Positions 43,350-52,520 of a stretch of 64,000 bases of DNA are shown here, one piece after another (the stretch's first letter is position 1; every line of letters begins with the position of its first letter). Under the pieces are notes generated by a model. The model saw nothing but the letters and a program-made list of their open reading frames with translations. It ran no database searches and was not told the DNA's origin. The DNA is taken from the NCBI GenBank assembly GCA_900768345.1, contig CAAGCO010000018.1:59901-123900 (forward strand), read 5' to 3'. Source of the DNA: Bacilli bacterium. GTDB lineage: Bacteria; Bacillota_I; Bacilli_A; RF39; UBA660. A program made the translations under genes and the position numbers.

Positions 43350-43898
43350 ATGAAAAGTATAATGAGTGAAATAAAATCAAATGGCAACGAAATAATTCGC
43401 GACAACAATTTTTTAATTGTTGCATTTCAAAATCGCTTATCATGTAGAATGATAAAGATTTTTGAAAAATATAATATTCCATTTAATAAAAATATAATAA
43501 ATAAAAGTATCGATGAATATTTAACAAATAACATGATTGAAACAAGTGAAGAGGTAATTGATAAATATATTGAATTACTTAAAAATTATGAAAAAATAAT
43601 GCAAGATTATGTAACAAGGAAGATAGAAACTGAAGTTATAAAAAAGGCCACTTCAGCTTTTGTTGAAAAAATATCAAACAGAAACAAGGAAAATTTTACA
43701 ATAAATATGAGTGCAAATTTTATAGAAAATATAAAATCAATGATTTTTGTTTATGATAACAGAGATTTAAATAATGACATATTGTCAAGGATAAATGACG
43801 ATACTAAAGAAATAATAGATGAAATTAATAGGAATAATTTTAACTATGTTATTGAATCAATAAATATGATAATTAAAAACATTATAAAAAACGTTTAA
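43350..43898 (+). CDS. Hypothetical helical protein
   Basis: From ATG 43350 the protein has 182 residues, mostly charged helices with a coiled-coil look and no signal peptide. No ribosome site precedes this ATG or ATG 43362. An extended -10 box (TG-T-TATCAT) ends about six bases before 43350, so the mRNA may be leaderless. The TTG at 43293 lies upstream of that box. The DHH gene starts 15 bases after the stop. Function unknown. Confidence 0.5.
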   Translation: MKSIMSEIKSNGNEIIRDNNFLIVAFQNRLSCRMIKIFEKYNIPFNKNIINKSIDEYLTNNMIETSEEVIDKYIELLKNYEKIMQDYVTRKIETEVIKKATSAFVEKISNRNKENFTINMSANFIENIKSMIFVYDNRDLNNDILSRINDDTKEIIDEINRNNFNYVIESINMIIKNIIKNV

Positions 43899-43912
43899 AA
43901 TAGAGGGGAAAA

Positions 43913-44797
43913 ATGGAGATACAGGATTTATTAGAAAAGTTAAAAAAAGAGAGTAAAATTTACGTAATTGGACATTCAAATATTGACATTGATTCGGCAG
44001 TTTCATCAAAGATATTATCGGAAATATTAAATAATTTTGGAATCAACGCAAGTTATGCTGTTTTAGAGGAAAATTATAAATTTGATGCGTACAATCAAAA
44101 AATGGTTGATGCATGTATGAAATTTAAACCAACAATAATAAAAAAAGAAGAAATAAAAAATTGTACATTCTTTTTGGTAGATCATAATGATTATTTACAA
44201 TCAGTAGGAAAAAATGCAAAAATAGTTGGGTGCATAGATCATCATCCAAATAGCAACAAAGTAAGTCCGGCAATAATAACAGATTTTTGCGCAACCGCAT
44301 TATATATTTATAATGAATTCAAAGCAATTTATAAATTCTCTAAAGAGCAAAAATTTCAAATATATATGGCCTTTTTAAATGATTCAACATTTGGAAAATC
44401 TTCTAGATATAAAGAAAGTGATGAAAATGTTGCTAGAGAATTAGGATTCGAATTTGATTACAATGAAATGTTTAAAAAGTATTTCATTCCAACCGATTTA
44501 GAGCAAGGAATTGAAAATATATTGAAAAATGGTTTGAAAAGCTATAAATTTGGTGATATTTACTTTGAGAGCGGATACGTAGAATCATTTGACACATGTA
44601 AACTAGAAGAGTTCGAAAATGCAATAAAAAAAAGAAAAAACTATCTAGGAATATGGATAGATTATACAAAAAGCAAAACATATGTTATCTTTAATTATTT
44701 AAATAAAATTAAAAAATGGCAATATGACTTTATAGCTTCGCGAGCAACAACAATTTTAAACGATGTATTGTTGTATTTAAATATAGGCAATAAGTAG
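43913..44797 (+). CDS. DHH family phosphoesterase, PpaC-like
   Basis: The 294-residue protein has the DHH-fold metal motifs in order: GHSNIDIDSAVSS near residue 20-32 (the D-x-D of motif I), LVDHND near 84-89 and IDHHPNS near 105-111 (the DHH signature). The C-terminal part fits a small DHHA2-type domain, the layout of manganese-dependent family II inorganic pyrophosphatases (usual length about 309). The first motif differs from their DTDS (here DIDS), so another phosphoesterase activity is possible. AGAGGGG precedes ATG 43913. Confidence 0.7.
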   Translation: MEIQDLLEKLKKESKIYVIGHSNIDIDSAVSSKILSEILNNFGINASYAVLEENYKFDAYNQKMVDACMKFKPTIIKKEEIKNCTFFLVDHNDYLQSVGKNAKIVGCIDHHPNSNKVSPAIITDFCATALYIYNEFKAIYKFSKEQKFQIYMAFLNDSTFGKSSRYKESDENVARELGFEFDYNEMFKKYFIPTDLEQGIENILKNGLKSYKFGDIYFESGYVESFDTCKLEEFENAIKKRKNYLGIWIDYTKSKTYVIFNYLNKIKKWQYDFIASRATTILNDVLLYLNIGNK

Positions 44798-44862
44798 ATT
44801 ACAGAGAAAGATAAACTTGAGTTTTAATTCGAAATAATGTAAAATCAAAGAAGGTGATTAAT

Positions 44863-45294
44863 ATGAATATATATCAAATGGTTAGAAAATTTAAAAGACA
44901 ATATCCAAAAACAGTAGCATTCCGTACCAAAGCACATGCGTCCGTAATAAGTAGACACTTAAACCCAGGGGAAGAGGTACTTTATGCATTTTGTGCTCAA
45001 AAAAATATGAGTTCATTCATGATAATTAACTCATGCGTAATAGCTTTAACAAATAAAAGAATACTTATTGGTCAAAAGAGATTATTATGGGGCTATTTTT
45101 TTACTACAATTACTCCTGATATGTATAATGATTTAAAAGTTACAAAAAATTTGATTTGGAGTGATATAGAAATAGATACAGTCAAAGAAAATATATACAT
45201 TTCAAATATTGATCCAGCTGGTGCAATAGAAATTGAAACGAAAATAACCGAATTTATGATGGCAGAGAAGAAAAAATATGGTCAAAAAAAGTAG
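44863..45294 (+). CDS. Bacterial PH-like domain protein
   Basis: The 143-residue soluble protein has the bacterial PH-domain pattern: LNPGEEVLYAFCAQ, then a strand pair ending in IALTNKRILIGQK, and a later LIWSDIEID turn. Proteins with this domain have no shared known function; some act in stress or secretion. GGTGATTAAT precedes ATG 44863. The next gene begins within its last codons (overlap 17 bases), indicating coupled expression. Confidence 0.65.
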   Translation: MNIYQMVRKFKRQYPKTVAFRTKAHASVISRHLNPGEEVLYAFCAQKNMSSFMIINSCVIALTNKRILIGQKRLLWGYFFTTITPDMYNDLKVTKNLIWSDIEIDTVKENIYISNIDPAGAIEIETKITEFMMAEKKKYGQKK

Positions 45295-46516
45295 TGTAAA
45301 ATGGATACTTTTTGCATTTATTACGATATTATTACCATGTGGCGTTTTTGCTGAAGACCTAGAATTGATAAGTGACAAATATATTTTTTATAATTTAAAT
45401 GATAATAAAATATTGATGCAAAAAAATGAGAATGAAGAGACACAAGTTGCAAGTCTAACTAAAATTATGACAACGATAGTAGCAATAGAGAATATTGAAA
45501 ATTTCGATGAAAAAGTAACAATAACAAAAGAAATGGTAAACAATATTGAATGGGATGTTGCGAAGATTGGATTAAAAGCAGGAGATATAGTGACATACAA
45601 TGATTTGTTATACGGAGCTATATTACCAAGTGGTGCGGACTGTGTAAATGCTTTAGCAATTTCCATATCAGGAAGTTATCTAGAGTTTGTAAAATTAATG
45701 AATAACAAAGCAAAAGATTTGAAATTAGAACATACACATTTTGAAAATGTTGTAGGATTATATAGTAAAGAAAATTATAGTACTGCATATGACGTGGCAG
45801 AAATACTTAAGTATTCACTAAAAAACAAAAAATTCAAACAAATTTTTGAAACTAAAGAATATACCTTAACAAATGGAAAGAAAATTAAAAGTACATTAAA
45901 AGCATACAATCAAAAAGTTGGTGAAGATATCTCATATATTACAGGAGCTAAAACAGGCTATATTAAACTTGCAGGCAATTGTTTAGCATCCACGGCAACA
46001 ATAGATAATGTTAACTATTTATTAGTAACATTAAATGCATATTCCAGTAAAAAATCACCACATATTTTAGATGCTGTATCAACTTATAAATATTTTTCAA
46101 GTAATTATTCATACAAATCAATATTAGAAAAAAACGATGTAATAATTAATTTAAAAACAAAATATGCAAAAGAAAAGAATATAGATATACATTCCAATCA
46201 AGAGTATAAATATTATTTAAAAAACGATTTTAATAAAGAAAATCTTGAATATGAATATGATGGAGTAAATGAAATATCGTTCTTCACAAAAAATGGAACA
46301 ATACTTGGAAAAGTTAAAATAAAATTAAACAATGAAACCTTGAAAACATTTGATTTAATATACAACGAAAAATTAACATTTAGTCTTATATCATTTTTAT
46401 GGATAAATAAGATTTACGTAATTGTAATTGCATTATTTATGATTTTAATATTAAAGTTAAAGAAAAAAAGAAAAATAAAACGCAGAAGATTAAGAACAAA
46501 AGTGGGCTATAATTAA
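45278..46516 (+). CDS. Serine-type D-Ala-D-Ala carboxypeptidase (S11), copy 2
   Basis: The 412-residue protein has a signal peptide (about 1-25, ending VFA). Its three catalytic motifs are ASLTKIM (S-x-x-K, near 63-67), LPSGADC (in place of SGN) and GAKTGYI (KTG, near 226-231). A C-terminal beta domain is followed by a membrane helix and a very basic tail (about 370-412, KKKRKIKRRR), an anchor stronger than the amphipathic helix of typical DacA/DacF. It differs clearly from copy 1 at 34368. It overlaps the PH-like gene and ends at a weak terminator. Confidence 0.9.
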   Translation: MVKKSSVKWILFAFITILLPCGVFAEDLELISDKYIFYNLNDNKILMQKNENEETQVASLTKIMTTIVAIENIENFDEKVTITKEMVNNIEWDVAKIGLKAGDIVTYNDLLYGAILPSGADCVNALAISISGSYLEFVKLMNNKAKDLKLEHTHFENVVGLYSKENYSTAYDVAEILKYSLKNKKFKQIFETKEYTLTNGKKIKSTLKAYNQKVGEDISYITGAKTGYIKLAGNCLASTATIDNVNYLLVTLNAYSSKKSPHILDAVSTYKYFSSNYSYKSILEKNDVIINLKTKYAKEKNIDIHSNQEYKYYLKNDFNKENLEYEYDGVNEISFFTKNGTILGKVKIKLNNETLKTFDLIYNEKLTFSLISFLWINKIYVIVIALFMILILKLKKKRKIKRRRLRTKVGYN

Positions 46517-46527
46517 GCCTATTTTTT
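46502..46527 (+). terminator. Weak terminator
   Basis: GGGCT/AGCCT (one G-T pair) around a seven-base loop, followed by ATTTTTT. Confidence 0.6.
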
Positions 46528-46543
46528 AACTATAAAAATATTA

Positions 46544-46572
46544 TTGACTTTAAAACACAAAAATTTTACAAT
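46544..46572 (+). promoter_or_regulatory. Promoter of rny
   Basis: TTGACT (46544-46549), 17-nt spacer, TACAAT (46567-46572), about 35 bases before the GGAGG ribosome site of ribonuclease Y. Confidence 0.75.
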
Positions 46573-46618
46573 AGAAATAGAGGTTTAATAGACTTCTAGA
46601 AAGTAATGGAGGAAAATT

Positions 46619-48172
46619 ATGGACAATGTAATTATCTCCATTTTGCTTGTAGTAGTTGGATTGCTTGTGGGCGCTTTCATAATGATAATCATAAACAAAT
46701 TAAAAGTAAGCGCAGCACAAAAAGAAGCTGATAAACTAATTCAAGATGCTAAAAAGGAAGCGGAAAAAGCAAAAAGAGATGGCATTCTTGAGTTAAAAGA
46801 AGAAAGTTACAAGTTAAAAAATCAAACTGATGCAGAAATTAAGGAAAAGAAAAAAGAACTTAATGAACTAAATCAAAGAATTGATAACAGAGAGAAAAGT
46901 TTAGATAAACGTGACGAATTATTAACTGAAAGAGAAAAAAACTTAGATCAAAAAGATAAAGATTTATTAGCACAACAAAAAGAAATTCAAGAAAAAGATG
47001 CAAAAATGGAGAGTATAATAAAGGAGCAAATTGCTCTTTTAGAAAAAATCTCAGGCTTTTCAAAGGAAAAGGCAAGAGAAACAATACTAAAAAAAGTAGA
47101 AGATGAAATGGGAAAAGAGATTTCAATCTACTTAAAAGAACGCGAAGACGCTGCAAAACTTGAAGCTGATAGAAAAGCGAAAGAATTAATTGTTTCAAGT
47201 ATGCAAAGATATTCAAGTGATGTTACAAGCGAGCAAACAGTAAGTACTGTTGAATTACCTAATGATGAAATGAAAGGTAGAATAATTGGAAGAGAAGGTA
47301 GAAATATTAGAACAATCGAAGCTGTAACAGGTGTAGATTTAATAATAGATGACACTCCTGAAGTAATTGTTTTATCATCATTTGATCCATTAAGAAGAGA
47401 AATAGCAAAAGTAACATTAGAGACTCTTATTAAAGATGGAAGAATTCATCCAGCTAGAATAGAAGAATTATATGATAAAGTTTGTGAAGATTATAAAAAA
47501 ATAATTCGTGAAAAAGGCGAAGAAGCATTATTCGAGTTAGGAATATCTAAGGTTGATCCTGAAATAGTAGAACTAGTTGGTAAGTTAGCATTTAGAACAA
47601 GCTATGGTCAAGATGCACTAGCACATAGTAAAGAAGTTGCTCATCTAGTTGGCCTTATGGCAAGTGAATTAGGTGAAAACGTACAACTTGCAAAAAGAGC
47701 TGGATTACTTCACGATATAGGAAAAGCTATTGATTTCGAAGTGGAAGGAAGCCATGTTGAAATCGGAGCAGATATTGCTAAAAAACATGGTGAAGATAAG
47801 GTGGTTATTAATGCCATTGAATCACATCACGGTGATAAAAAGGCTGAATATATAATTTCAGAATTAGTTGCAGTTGCAGATGCTTTAAGTGCGTCAAGAC
47901 CAGGTGCAAGAAATGATTCATTAGAAAATTATGTTAAAAGACTTGAAGAATTAGAAAGTATTGGAAACTCAATGGAAGGCGTAGAAAAAACATTTGCTAT
48001 GCAAGCCGGAAGAGAATTACGTGTAATGGTTAAACCAGATGAGATCGATGATTTATCAAGCTATAAAATCGCAAGAGAAATCAAAGATAAAATTGAAGAC
48101 ACAATGCAATACCCTGGAACAATTAAAGTTGTTGTTATAAGAGAAACAAGAGCAGAAGAAGTTGCTAAATAG
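46619..48172 (+). CDS. rny: Ribonuclease Y
   Basis: RNase Y is the membrane-bound endoribonuclease that starts bulk mRNA decay in Bacillota. The 517-residue protein has the N-terminal membrane helix (about 3-26), a long coiled coil (about 30-185), a KH domain (GRIIGREGRNIRTIE near 220-234) and the HD domain with LLHDIGKAID near 363-372 and ESHHGDK near 401. The length fits (about 520). It ends with a terminator that uses the last codons as the stem. Confidence 0.97.
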   Translation: MDNVIISILLVVVGLLVGAFIMIIINKLKVSAAQKEADKLIQDAKKEAEKAKRDGILELKEESYKLKNQTDAEIKEKKKELNELNQRIDNREKSLDKRDELLTEREKNLDQKDKDLLAQQKEIQEKDAKMESIIKEQIALLEKISGFSKEKARETILKKVEDEMGKEISIYLKEREDAAKLEADRKAKELIVSSMQRYSSDVTSEQTVSTVELPNDEMKGRIIGREGRNIRTIEAVTGVDLIIDDTPEVIVLSSFDPLRREIAKVTLETLIKDGRIHPARIEELYDKVCEDYKKIIREKGEEALFELGISKVDPEIVELVGKLAFRTSYGQDALAHSKEVAHLVGLMASELGENVQLAKRAGLLHDIGKAIDFEVEGSHVEIGADIAKKHGEDKVVINAIESHHGDKKAEYIISELVAVADALSASRPGARNDSLENYVKRLEELESIGNSMEGVEKTFAMQAGRELRVMVKPDEIDDLSSYKIAREIKDKIEDTMQYPGTIKVVVIRETRAEEVAK

Positions 48173-48187
48173 TAACTTCTTTTAATT
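48156..48187 (+). terminator. Terminator of rny
   Basis: Stem AAGAAGTT/AACTTCTT (48156-48163 with 48174-48181) followed by TTTAATTT. It overlaps the rny stop. Confidence 0.8.
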
Positions 48188-48263
48188 TGCATTATATATT
48201 AATTAAAATACATAATCTTTTTTTTAGAAATAATCTATGCTAAAATAATTAATAGGTGATTTA

Positions 48264-49016
48264 ATGATAGCATTAATAACAGGTGCATCTAATGGTTTGG
48301 GTGCAGATTTTGCAAAAGAGTTATCAAAAGAAGGTTATGATTTAGTCTTAGTGGCAAGATCAAAAGAAAAATTAGAAAAATTAGCAAAAGAGCTAAAAAC
48401 AAATGTAGAAATTGAAGTAATGGATGTAAGTGTAAAAGAAAATGTTTATAAGTTGTATAATAAATATAAAGGAAAGATAGACTTGTTAATCAATAATGCT
48501 GGTTTTGGAGCATTTGGTAAATTTACTGAAACTGATTTAGATAATGAATTAAATATGATAGATTTAAACATAGTAACATATCATATTTTGACTAAATTAT
48601 TTTTACAAGAATTTGTAAAAAAAGATCGTGGTCAAATACTTAATGTAGCATCATCTGCTGCATTTGAACCTGGCCCACTAATGTCAACTTATTACGCAAC
48701 TAAGTCATATGTTTATAACTTGAGTATGGGAATTTATGAAGAATTAAGGCACGATAAAAGTAACGTGAAAATTCATATATTATGTCCAGGTCCAGTTGAT
48801 ACTGGCTTTAATGCAAGAGCTCATGTAAAGTTTGGAGTAAAATCACTTCAAAGTAAAGACGTTGTAAAGTATACATTAAAGTGTATGAAGAAAAATAAAT
48901 TAATAATAATACCTAGCTTTACAATAAAATTAGGAGTATTTGCAAATAGATTATTTAGCAGGAAGTTTATTGTAAAATGTACTTATAAAATACAAAAATC
49001 AAAGACTTTGAATTAG
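48264..49016 (+). CDS. Short-chain dehydrogenase/reductase
   Basis: The 250-residue Rossmann-fold oxidoreductase has the cofactor motif TGASNGLG (near residue 5-12), NNAGFG (near 77), the catalytic Ser in VASSAAF, and YYATK (Y-x3-K, near 149-153). The Arg after the second strand (VARSK) suggests NADP preference. The C-terminal hydrophobic/basic end (from about 215) resembles the DltE/YqjQ subgroup that acts near membranes. Substrate unknown. It lies directly before the thioredoxin-like pair. Confidence 0.88.
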   Translation: MIALITGASNGLGADFAKELSKEGYDLVLVARSKEKLEKLAKELKTNVEIEVMDVSVKENVYKLYNKYKGKIDLLINNAGFGAFGKFTETDLDNELNMIDLNIVTYHILTKLFLQEFVKKDRGQILNVASSAAFEPGPLMSTYYATKSYVYNLSMGIYEELRHDKSNVKIHILCPGPVDTGFNARAHVKFGVKSLQSKDVVKYTLKCMKKNKLIIIPSFTIKLGVFANRLFSRKFIVKCTYKIQKSKTLN

Positions 49017-49024
49017 GAGTGATT

Positions 49025-49279
49025 ATGAAAATAGTAAAAATTAATTCATTAGGGTGTCCATCTTGTATAATAATGAATAAAATAATTAACGAGTTAAAAT
49101 CGGAGTATAAAAACATTGATTTTGAAGATTATGATTATGATTTTGATGATATTGAAAAATTCAATGTAGGAAAAATATTACCAGTATTTATTTTCTATAA
49201 AGATGACAAGGAAATTACTAGATTATGTGGTGAGCATAAAAAAGAAGAATTTATAAAAATAATAGAAGGAGAATTATGA
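49025..49279 (+). CDS. Small thioredoxin-like protein
   Basis: The 84-residue thioredoxin fold carries a CPSC active site (near residue 11-14) after an INSLG strand, the cis-Pro as ILPVF (near 57-61), and an acidic middle. It lacks a signal peptide, so it is cytosolic. AGGAGTGATT precedes ATG 49025. It overlaps the start of the CcdA-type gene by four bases (ATGA-like), so it may reduce or be reduced by that transporter. Confidence 0.8.
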   Translation: MKIVKINSLGCPSCIIMNKIINELKSEYKNIDFEDYDYDFDDIEKFNVGKILPVFIFYKDDKEITRLCGEHKKEEFIKIIEGEL

Positions 49280-50463
49280 AAAAATTAACATATATATTAC
49301 TATTTTTAATTATGTTTATTCCATGTGTCATTTTTGGAAGTGAAAAATACTTGAATATTTATTTATTCTACGGTGATGGTTGCCCTCATTGTGCTGAAGA
49401 GGAAGAATGGTTTAAAACATATTTAGAGAAAAATAAAAATATCAAAATTCATAGATATGAAGTTTGGTATGATAAAGATAATCAAGAAAAATATTCCAAA
49501 GTTCATGAAATATTGAATGATAAATCAAGTGGAATTCCTTATTTGGTAATAGGAGAGTCTGTAATTAGTGGGTTCGACAAAGATCTTACACCTGAGAGAA
49601 TAAGAAATGCAGTAGAATACTATAGAAATGTAAATTATAAAGACAAAGTTGGTATATATCTAGGAGTAGTATCTGAAAGCGAAACTGGTCAAGACGAAAC
49701 AAAATATGAAGATACAAAAGTAAAAATACCACTACTTGGAACAAAAGAAGCAAAAGACGTATCTATTGGACTTTCTGCGATATTAATAGGAGTAGTTGAT
49801 GGATTTAATCCATGTGCAATGTGGATATTATTATTCTTAATTTCAATGTTACTCGGAATGAAAAATAAAAAAAGAATGTGGATACTTGGTATTACATTCT
49901 TAGCATCATCAGCATTAGTATATTTCTTATTTTTACTTTCATGGCTAAACTTATCAGTATTTTTAAATAAAGTTTTATACATAAGAGTAGCGATATCATT
50001 TTTTGCAGTACTCTTTGGAGTATTACAAGTAGTCAATTTTATCTTTAAAAAAGATGATGGCTGTGAAGTTGTAGATAACAAAAATAGAAAAAGGATAATA
50101 AAATCAATTCAAAAAATTATAAAAGAAAAATCATTCATTTTAGCAATTTTAGGAATTATATTATTAGCGGCATCAGTAAATATTATAGAACTATTATGTT
50201 CTCTTGGACTTCCAGTAATGTTTACGCAAATACTAGCAATTAATGAAGTGAGCAAAGTTGGACAAATATTATATTCACTTTTATATGTACTTTTCTTCAT
50301 GATTGATGACATCATAATATTTATAATTGCAATGAAAACACTCGAAATTAAAGCTATATCAAATAAGTACGGAAAATATTCTCATCTTATAGGTGGATTA
50401 ATTATGATAATCATTGGTGTATTGATGGTTTATAAACCAGAGTGGTTAATGTTTAATTTTTAG
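49276..50463 (+). CDS. Extracytoplasmic thioredoxin domain fused to a CcdA/DsbD-type thiol transporter
   Basis: The 395-residue protein has a signal anchor (about 1-20), an extracytoplasmic thioredoxin-like domain with CPHC (near residue 37-40) and IPYLVIG (cis-Pro), and a linker (about 130-165). Six or so membrane helices of the CcdA/DsbD beta type then carry the paired cysteines GFNPCAMWILL (near 180) and ELLCSLGLPV (near 310). This would pass electrons from a cytosolic thioredoxin (perhaps 49025-49279) through the membrane to its own outer domain. The natural fusion replaces separate CcdA and ResA-like proteins. Confidence 0.88.
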   Translation: MKKLTYILLFLIMFIPCVIFGSEKYLNIYLFYGDGCPHCAEEEEWFKTYLEKNKNIKIHRYEVWYDKDNQEKYSKVHEILNDKSSGIPYLVIGESVISGFDKDLTPERIRNAVEYYRNVNYKDKVGIYLGVVSESETGQDETKYEDTKVKIPLLGTKEAKDVSIGLSAILIGVVDGFNPCAMWILLFLISMLLGMKNKKRMWILGITFLASSALVYFLFLLSWLNLSVFLNKVLYIRVAISFFAVLFGVLQVVNFIFKKDDGCEVVDNKNRKRIIKSIQKIIKEKSFILAILGIILLAASVNIIELLCSLGLPVMFTQILAINEVSKVGQILYSLLYVLFFMIDDIIIFIIAMKTLEIKAISNKYGKYSHLIGGLIMIIIGVLMVYKPEWLMFNF

Positions 50464-50506
50464 GACAAAAGATTATTATTTACATATAATAAATTAGGTG
50501 ATATAT

Positions 50507-50743
50507 GTGAATGATAATCTTTTTAATAGAATAACAGAAAAAACTAATGTTGATAAGGATACAATAGTTGGTTTAGCAAGAAAACTACAAGAAGGAGATT
50601 TTAAAAATAAAGATACTTTAAGAGAAATAATTCATGAATTATCAGATATAACAGGAAAAGAAGTATCAGAAGAAAAAGAAAATAAAATAATTGATATGAT
50701 AGTAAATGATAAAGTTCCAAAAGATTTAGAAAAATATGTTTAA
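50507..50743 (+). CDS. SpoVIF-like sporulation-family protein
   Basis: The 78-residue soluble protein reads NRITEKTNVDKDTIVGLARK, then LREIIHELSDITGKEVS and IIDMIVNDKVPKDLEK. This is the pattern of stage VI sporulation protein F, a spore-coat assembly factor of Bacillus. GTG 50507 lies four bases after AGGTGAT (50496-50502), so it is preferred; GTG 50498 is inside that site. A terminator overlaps the stop. Presence in a thiol-redox neighbourhood gives no hint of regulation. Confidence 0.75.
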   Translation: MNDNLFNRITEKTNVDKDTIVGLARKLQEGDFKNKDTLREIIHELSDITGKEVSEEKENKIIDMIVNDKVPKDLEKYV

Positions 50744-50758
50744 AACATATTTTTATTT
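50731..50758 (+). terminator. Rho-independent terminator
   Basis: AAATATGTTT pairs with AAACATATTT across the stop codon, followed by a T-rich run. Confidence 0.7.
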
Positions 50759-50811
50759 TATTTCAAAGAAAGTTAAGATAAAATAATCTTATAGAATAAG
50801 AGGTAAAAAAT

Positions 50812-51134
50812 ATGAAGGCGTTAGCAAGTCTCTTAGAAAAAAATGGATTTTATTTTCAATTATTGTAGTAATATTATGAGTTATCTGTATATGGTGGTTA
50901 TAGTTTTAATGAATTGAGTGAAATAGTAGTACCAACTGGATATAAAGAAATAAATGAAGAAGTAAGCTAATGGTAAAACATGCAAATATGGTGCAAGTTA
51001 GAAATAATGGCAGTCTAGACTTTGATGGTGTATTTGGTAAAGAAGGTGGAATTTATCCTGTAATATCATTAAAGCCAACAATAAAAGTAACTGGTGGAAC
51101 AGGCATCTATACAGATCCATATATATTAGAATAA
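50812..51134 (+). pseudogene. Decayed surface-protein gene fragment
   Basis: The roughly 420 bases between spoVIF and femAB hold no intact gene. After AGAGGTAAAAAAT, ATG 50812 opens a short frame (MKALASLLEKNGFYFQLL, then stop). A shifted frame reads RKKWILFSIIVVIL, a membrane-helix-like start, then hits stops. From 50970 a 54-residue frame (MVKHANMVQVRNNGSLDFDG...) ends in YPVISLKPTIKVTGGTGIYTD and PYILE. This C-terminal text is typical of prepilin-like surface proteins of gut Bacillota. Several stops and shifts separate the pieces, so I read it as a dead gene. Confidence 0.65.
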
Positions 51135-51136
51135 AA

Positions 51137-51166
51137 AAAGAATTTCATTAAATTTGAAATTCTTTT
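51137..51166. terminator. Bidirectional terminator
   Basis: Stem AAAAGAATTTCA/TGAAATTCTTTT with A- and T-rich flanks, between the decayed gene and femAB. Confidence 0.8.
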
Positions 51167-52430
51167 AATTTACTCCAGTTCTTTTAATAGCAGGTTTATA
51201 AAACTCTTTTTGAATTTTGTTTGTTGACCATAGTAATTGGTGAAATGGCTTATTTACAATTAAATCAAATTCTCCAATATATTCATAAACAGTAGGTTTG
51301 AACTTTAATTTAAAGTCATTTAGTTCTTTGTATGGATTAGTATCAGTAAAATCTGCTGTGATTCCATACATATCTAAATATAAATAACCAGCTTTTTTAT
51401 ATTCTTCAATAATTTTGTAGAAAATATATGTTTTAATATCAATGCCTTGGAAATCTTTGTTATATCCAGAAATTATAATAGTAACTCTTCCTTCGTATTT
51501 AACAACAAATGCAGCACCTAAAAGCTCCTTTAATGTATTTTCTTGCATTCTTTGATTAGCAAGTGCTATATCAGAAGAAATTCTATTCATAATATCATCG
51601 CTTTTTGTTTTTTGAGCATATAAAGACGCATCATTTGGATTATTTTGAAAAGTCTTATTGATTTCCTCATTTTTCTCTTGTTCATAAATATATTGCTTTT
51701 GTAAATATTTAACATATGTTTCGTAATTTAAATTTACCATCAATAGGTCAGCCATATCACTTTTTTTAAATTCTTTATAGAAAAATTTATAGTAAGTAGA
51801 AGTTTTGTTTTCTTTTTCACTAACAAATGAATAGAATTTTTCTATATCTTCTTCATTACCACTAACTATACTAACACCTTTTAGTTCAGATTCTTTCATA
51901 TCAGAAACTAATTTTCTATCAAGTCCATTAAAGTCATATGTGGGTAAATAAATAACAGGAGTATATTTAGGAAGAAGAGATTCAAAATATAAATTATCTC
52001 TTAATTTATCATATCCAAGTTCTTTAAGTTCAGCAACTAATTGTTTACTTTTTGAATTAATTAATTTACTTTTGTCTTCAAAATTAATTACTGAGTATGT
52101 TATTTCTGGGTTAATCTTAATAAATGCAAAACCTTTCAGAAAAAAATACTCTTTAATTTTTTTGCTAAAAGTTCTAAGAAATGGTTCATCATAAAAATCG
52201 ATTAAGAAACCACGAGGAGCATACCCATATTTCATATTAGGGCCAATAGATTTATATAAAATTAAACTTGCTCCAACTAGCATACCTTTATGATATGCTC
52301 CAACATACATAACAGAAAAATCACTGTGAGTCATCAAATTTCCATACTCTTTAGTTTGAAAGAAGTTTTTAAGTATATGATTCTTAGCGTAATCGCTGAA
52401 AACTTCTGGTTTAATTTCTTTAATATCCAT
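51165..52430 (-). CDS. FemAB-type peptidyltransferase (peptidoglycan cross-bridge synthesis)
   Basis: The enzyme transfers an amino acid from aminoacyl-tRNA to the lysine side chain of lipid II on the inner membrane face. The 421-residue protein has the two GNAT-like subdomains (early FQTKEYGNLM; YGYAPRGFLIDFYD; later YLYLDMYGITADFTD and NPYKELNDFKLKF). A charged helical arm of coiled-coil type lies between (about 240-305), as in FemA/FemX. No membrane segment. It indicates a branched cross-bridge. GGGAGCGA precedes the ATG. Confidence 0.92.
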   Translation of the reverse strand: MDIKEIKPEVFSDYAKNHILKNFFQTKEYGNLMTHSDFSVMYVGAYHKGMLVGASLILYKSIGPNMKYGYAPRGFLIDFYDEPFLRTFSKKIKEYFFLKGFAFIKINPEITYSVINFEDKSKLINSKSKQLVAELKELGYDKLRDNLYFESLLPKYTPVIYLPTYDFNGLDRKLVSDMKESELKGVSIVSGNEEDIEKFYSFVSEKENKTSTYYKFFYKEFKKSDMADLLMVNLNYETYVKYLQKQYIYEQEKNEEINKTFQNNPNDASLYAQKTKSDDIMNRISSDIALANQRMQENTLKELLGAAFVVKYEGRVTIIISGYNKDFQGIDIKTYIFYKIIEEYKKAGYLYLDMYGITADFTDTNPYKELNDFKLKFKPTVYEYIGEFDLIVNKPFHQLLWSTNKIQKEFYKPAIKRTGVN

Positions 52431-52520
52431 AATTTCGCTCCCTTTTTTAATAAGAATATTATAGCATATTATCGAAAAAAATAGTATAATGAATATGTAA
52501 ATAATTGGAGGGTATAATTT

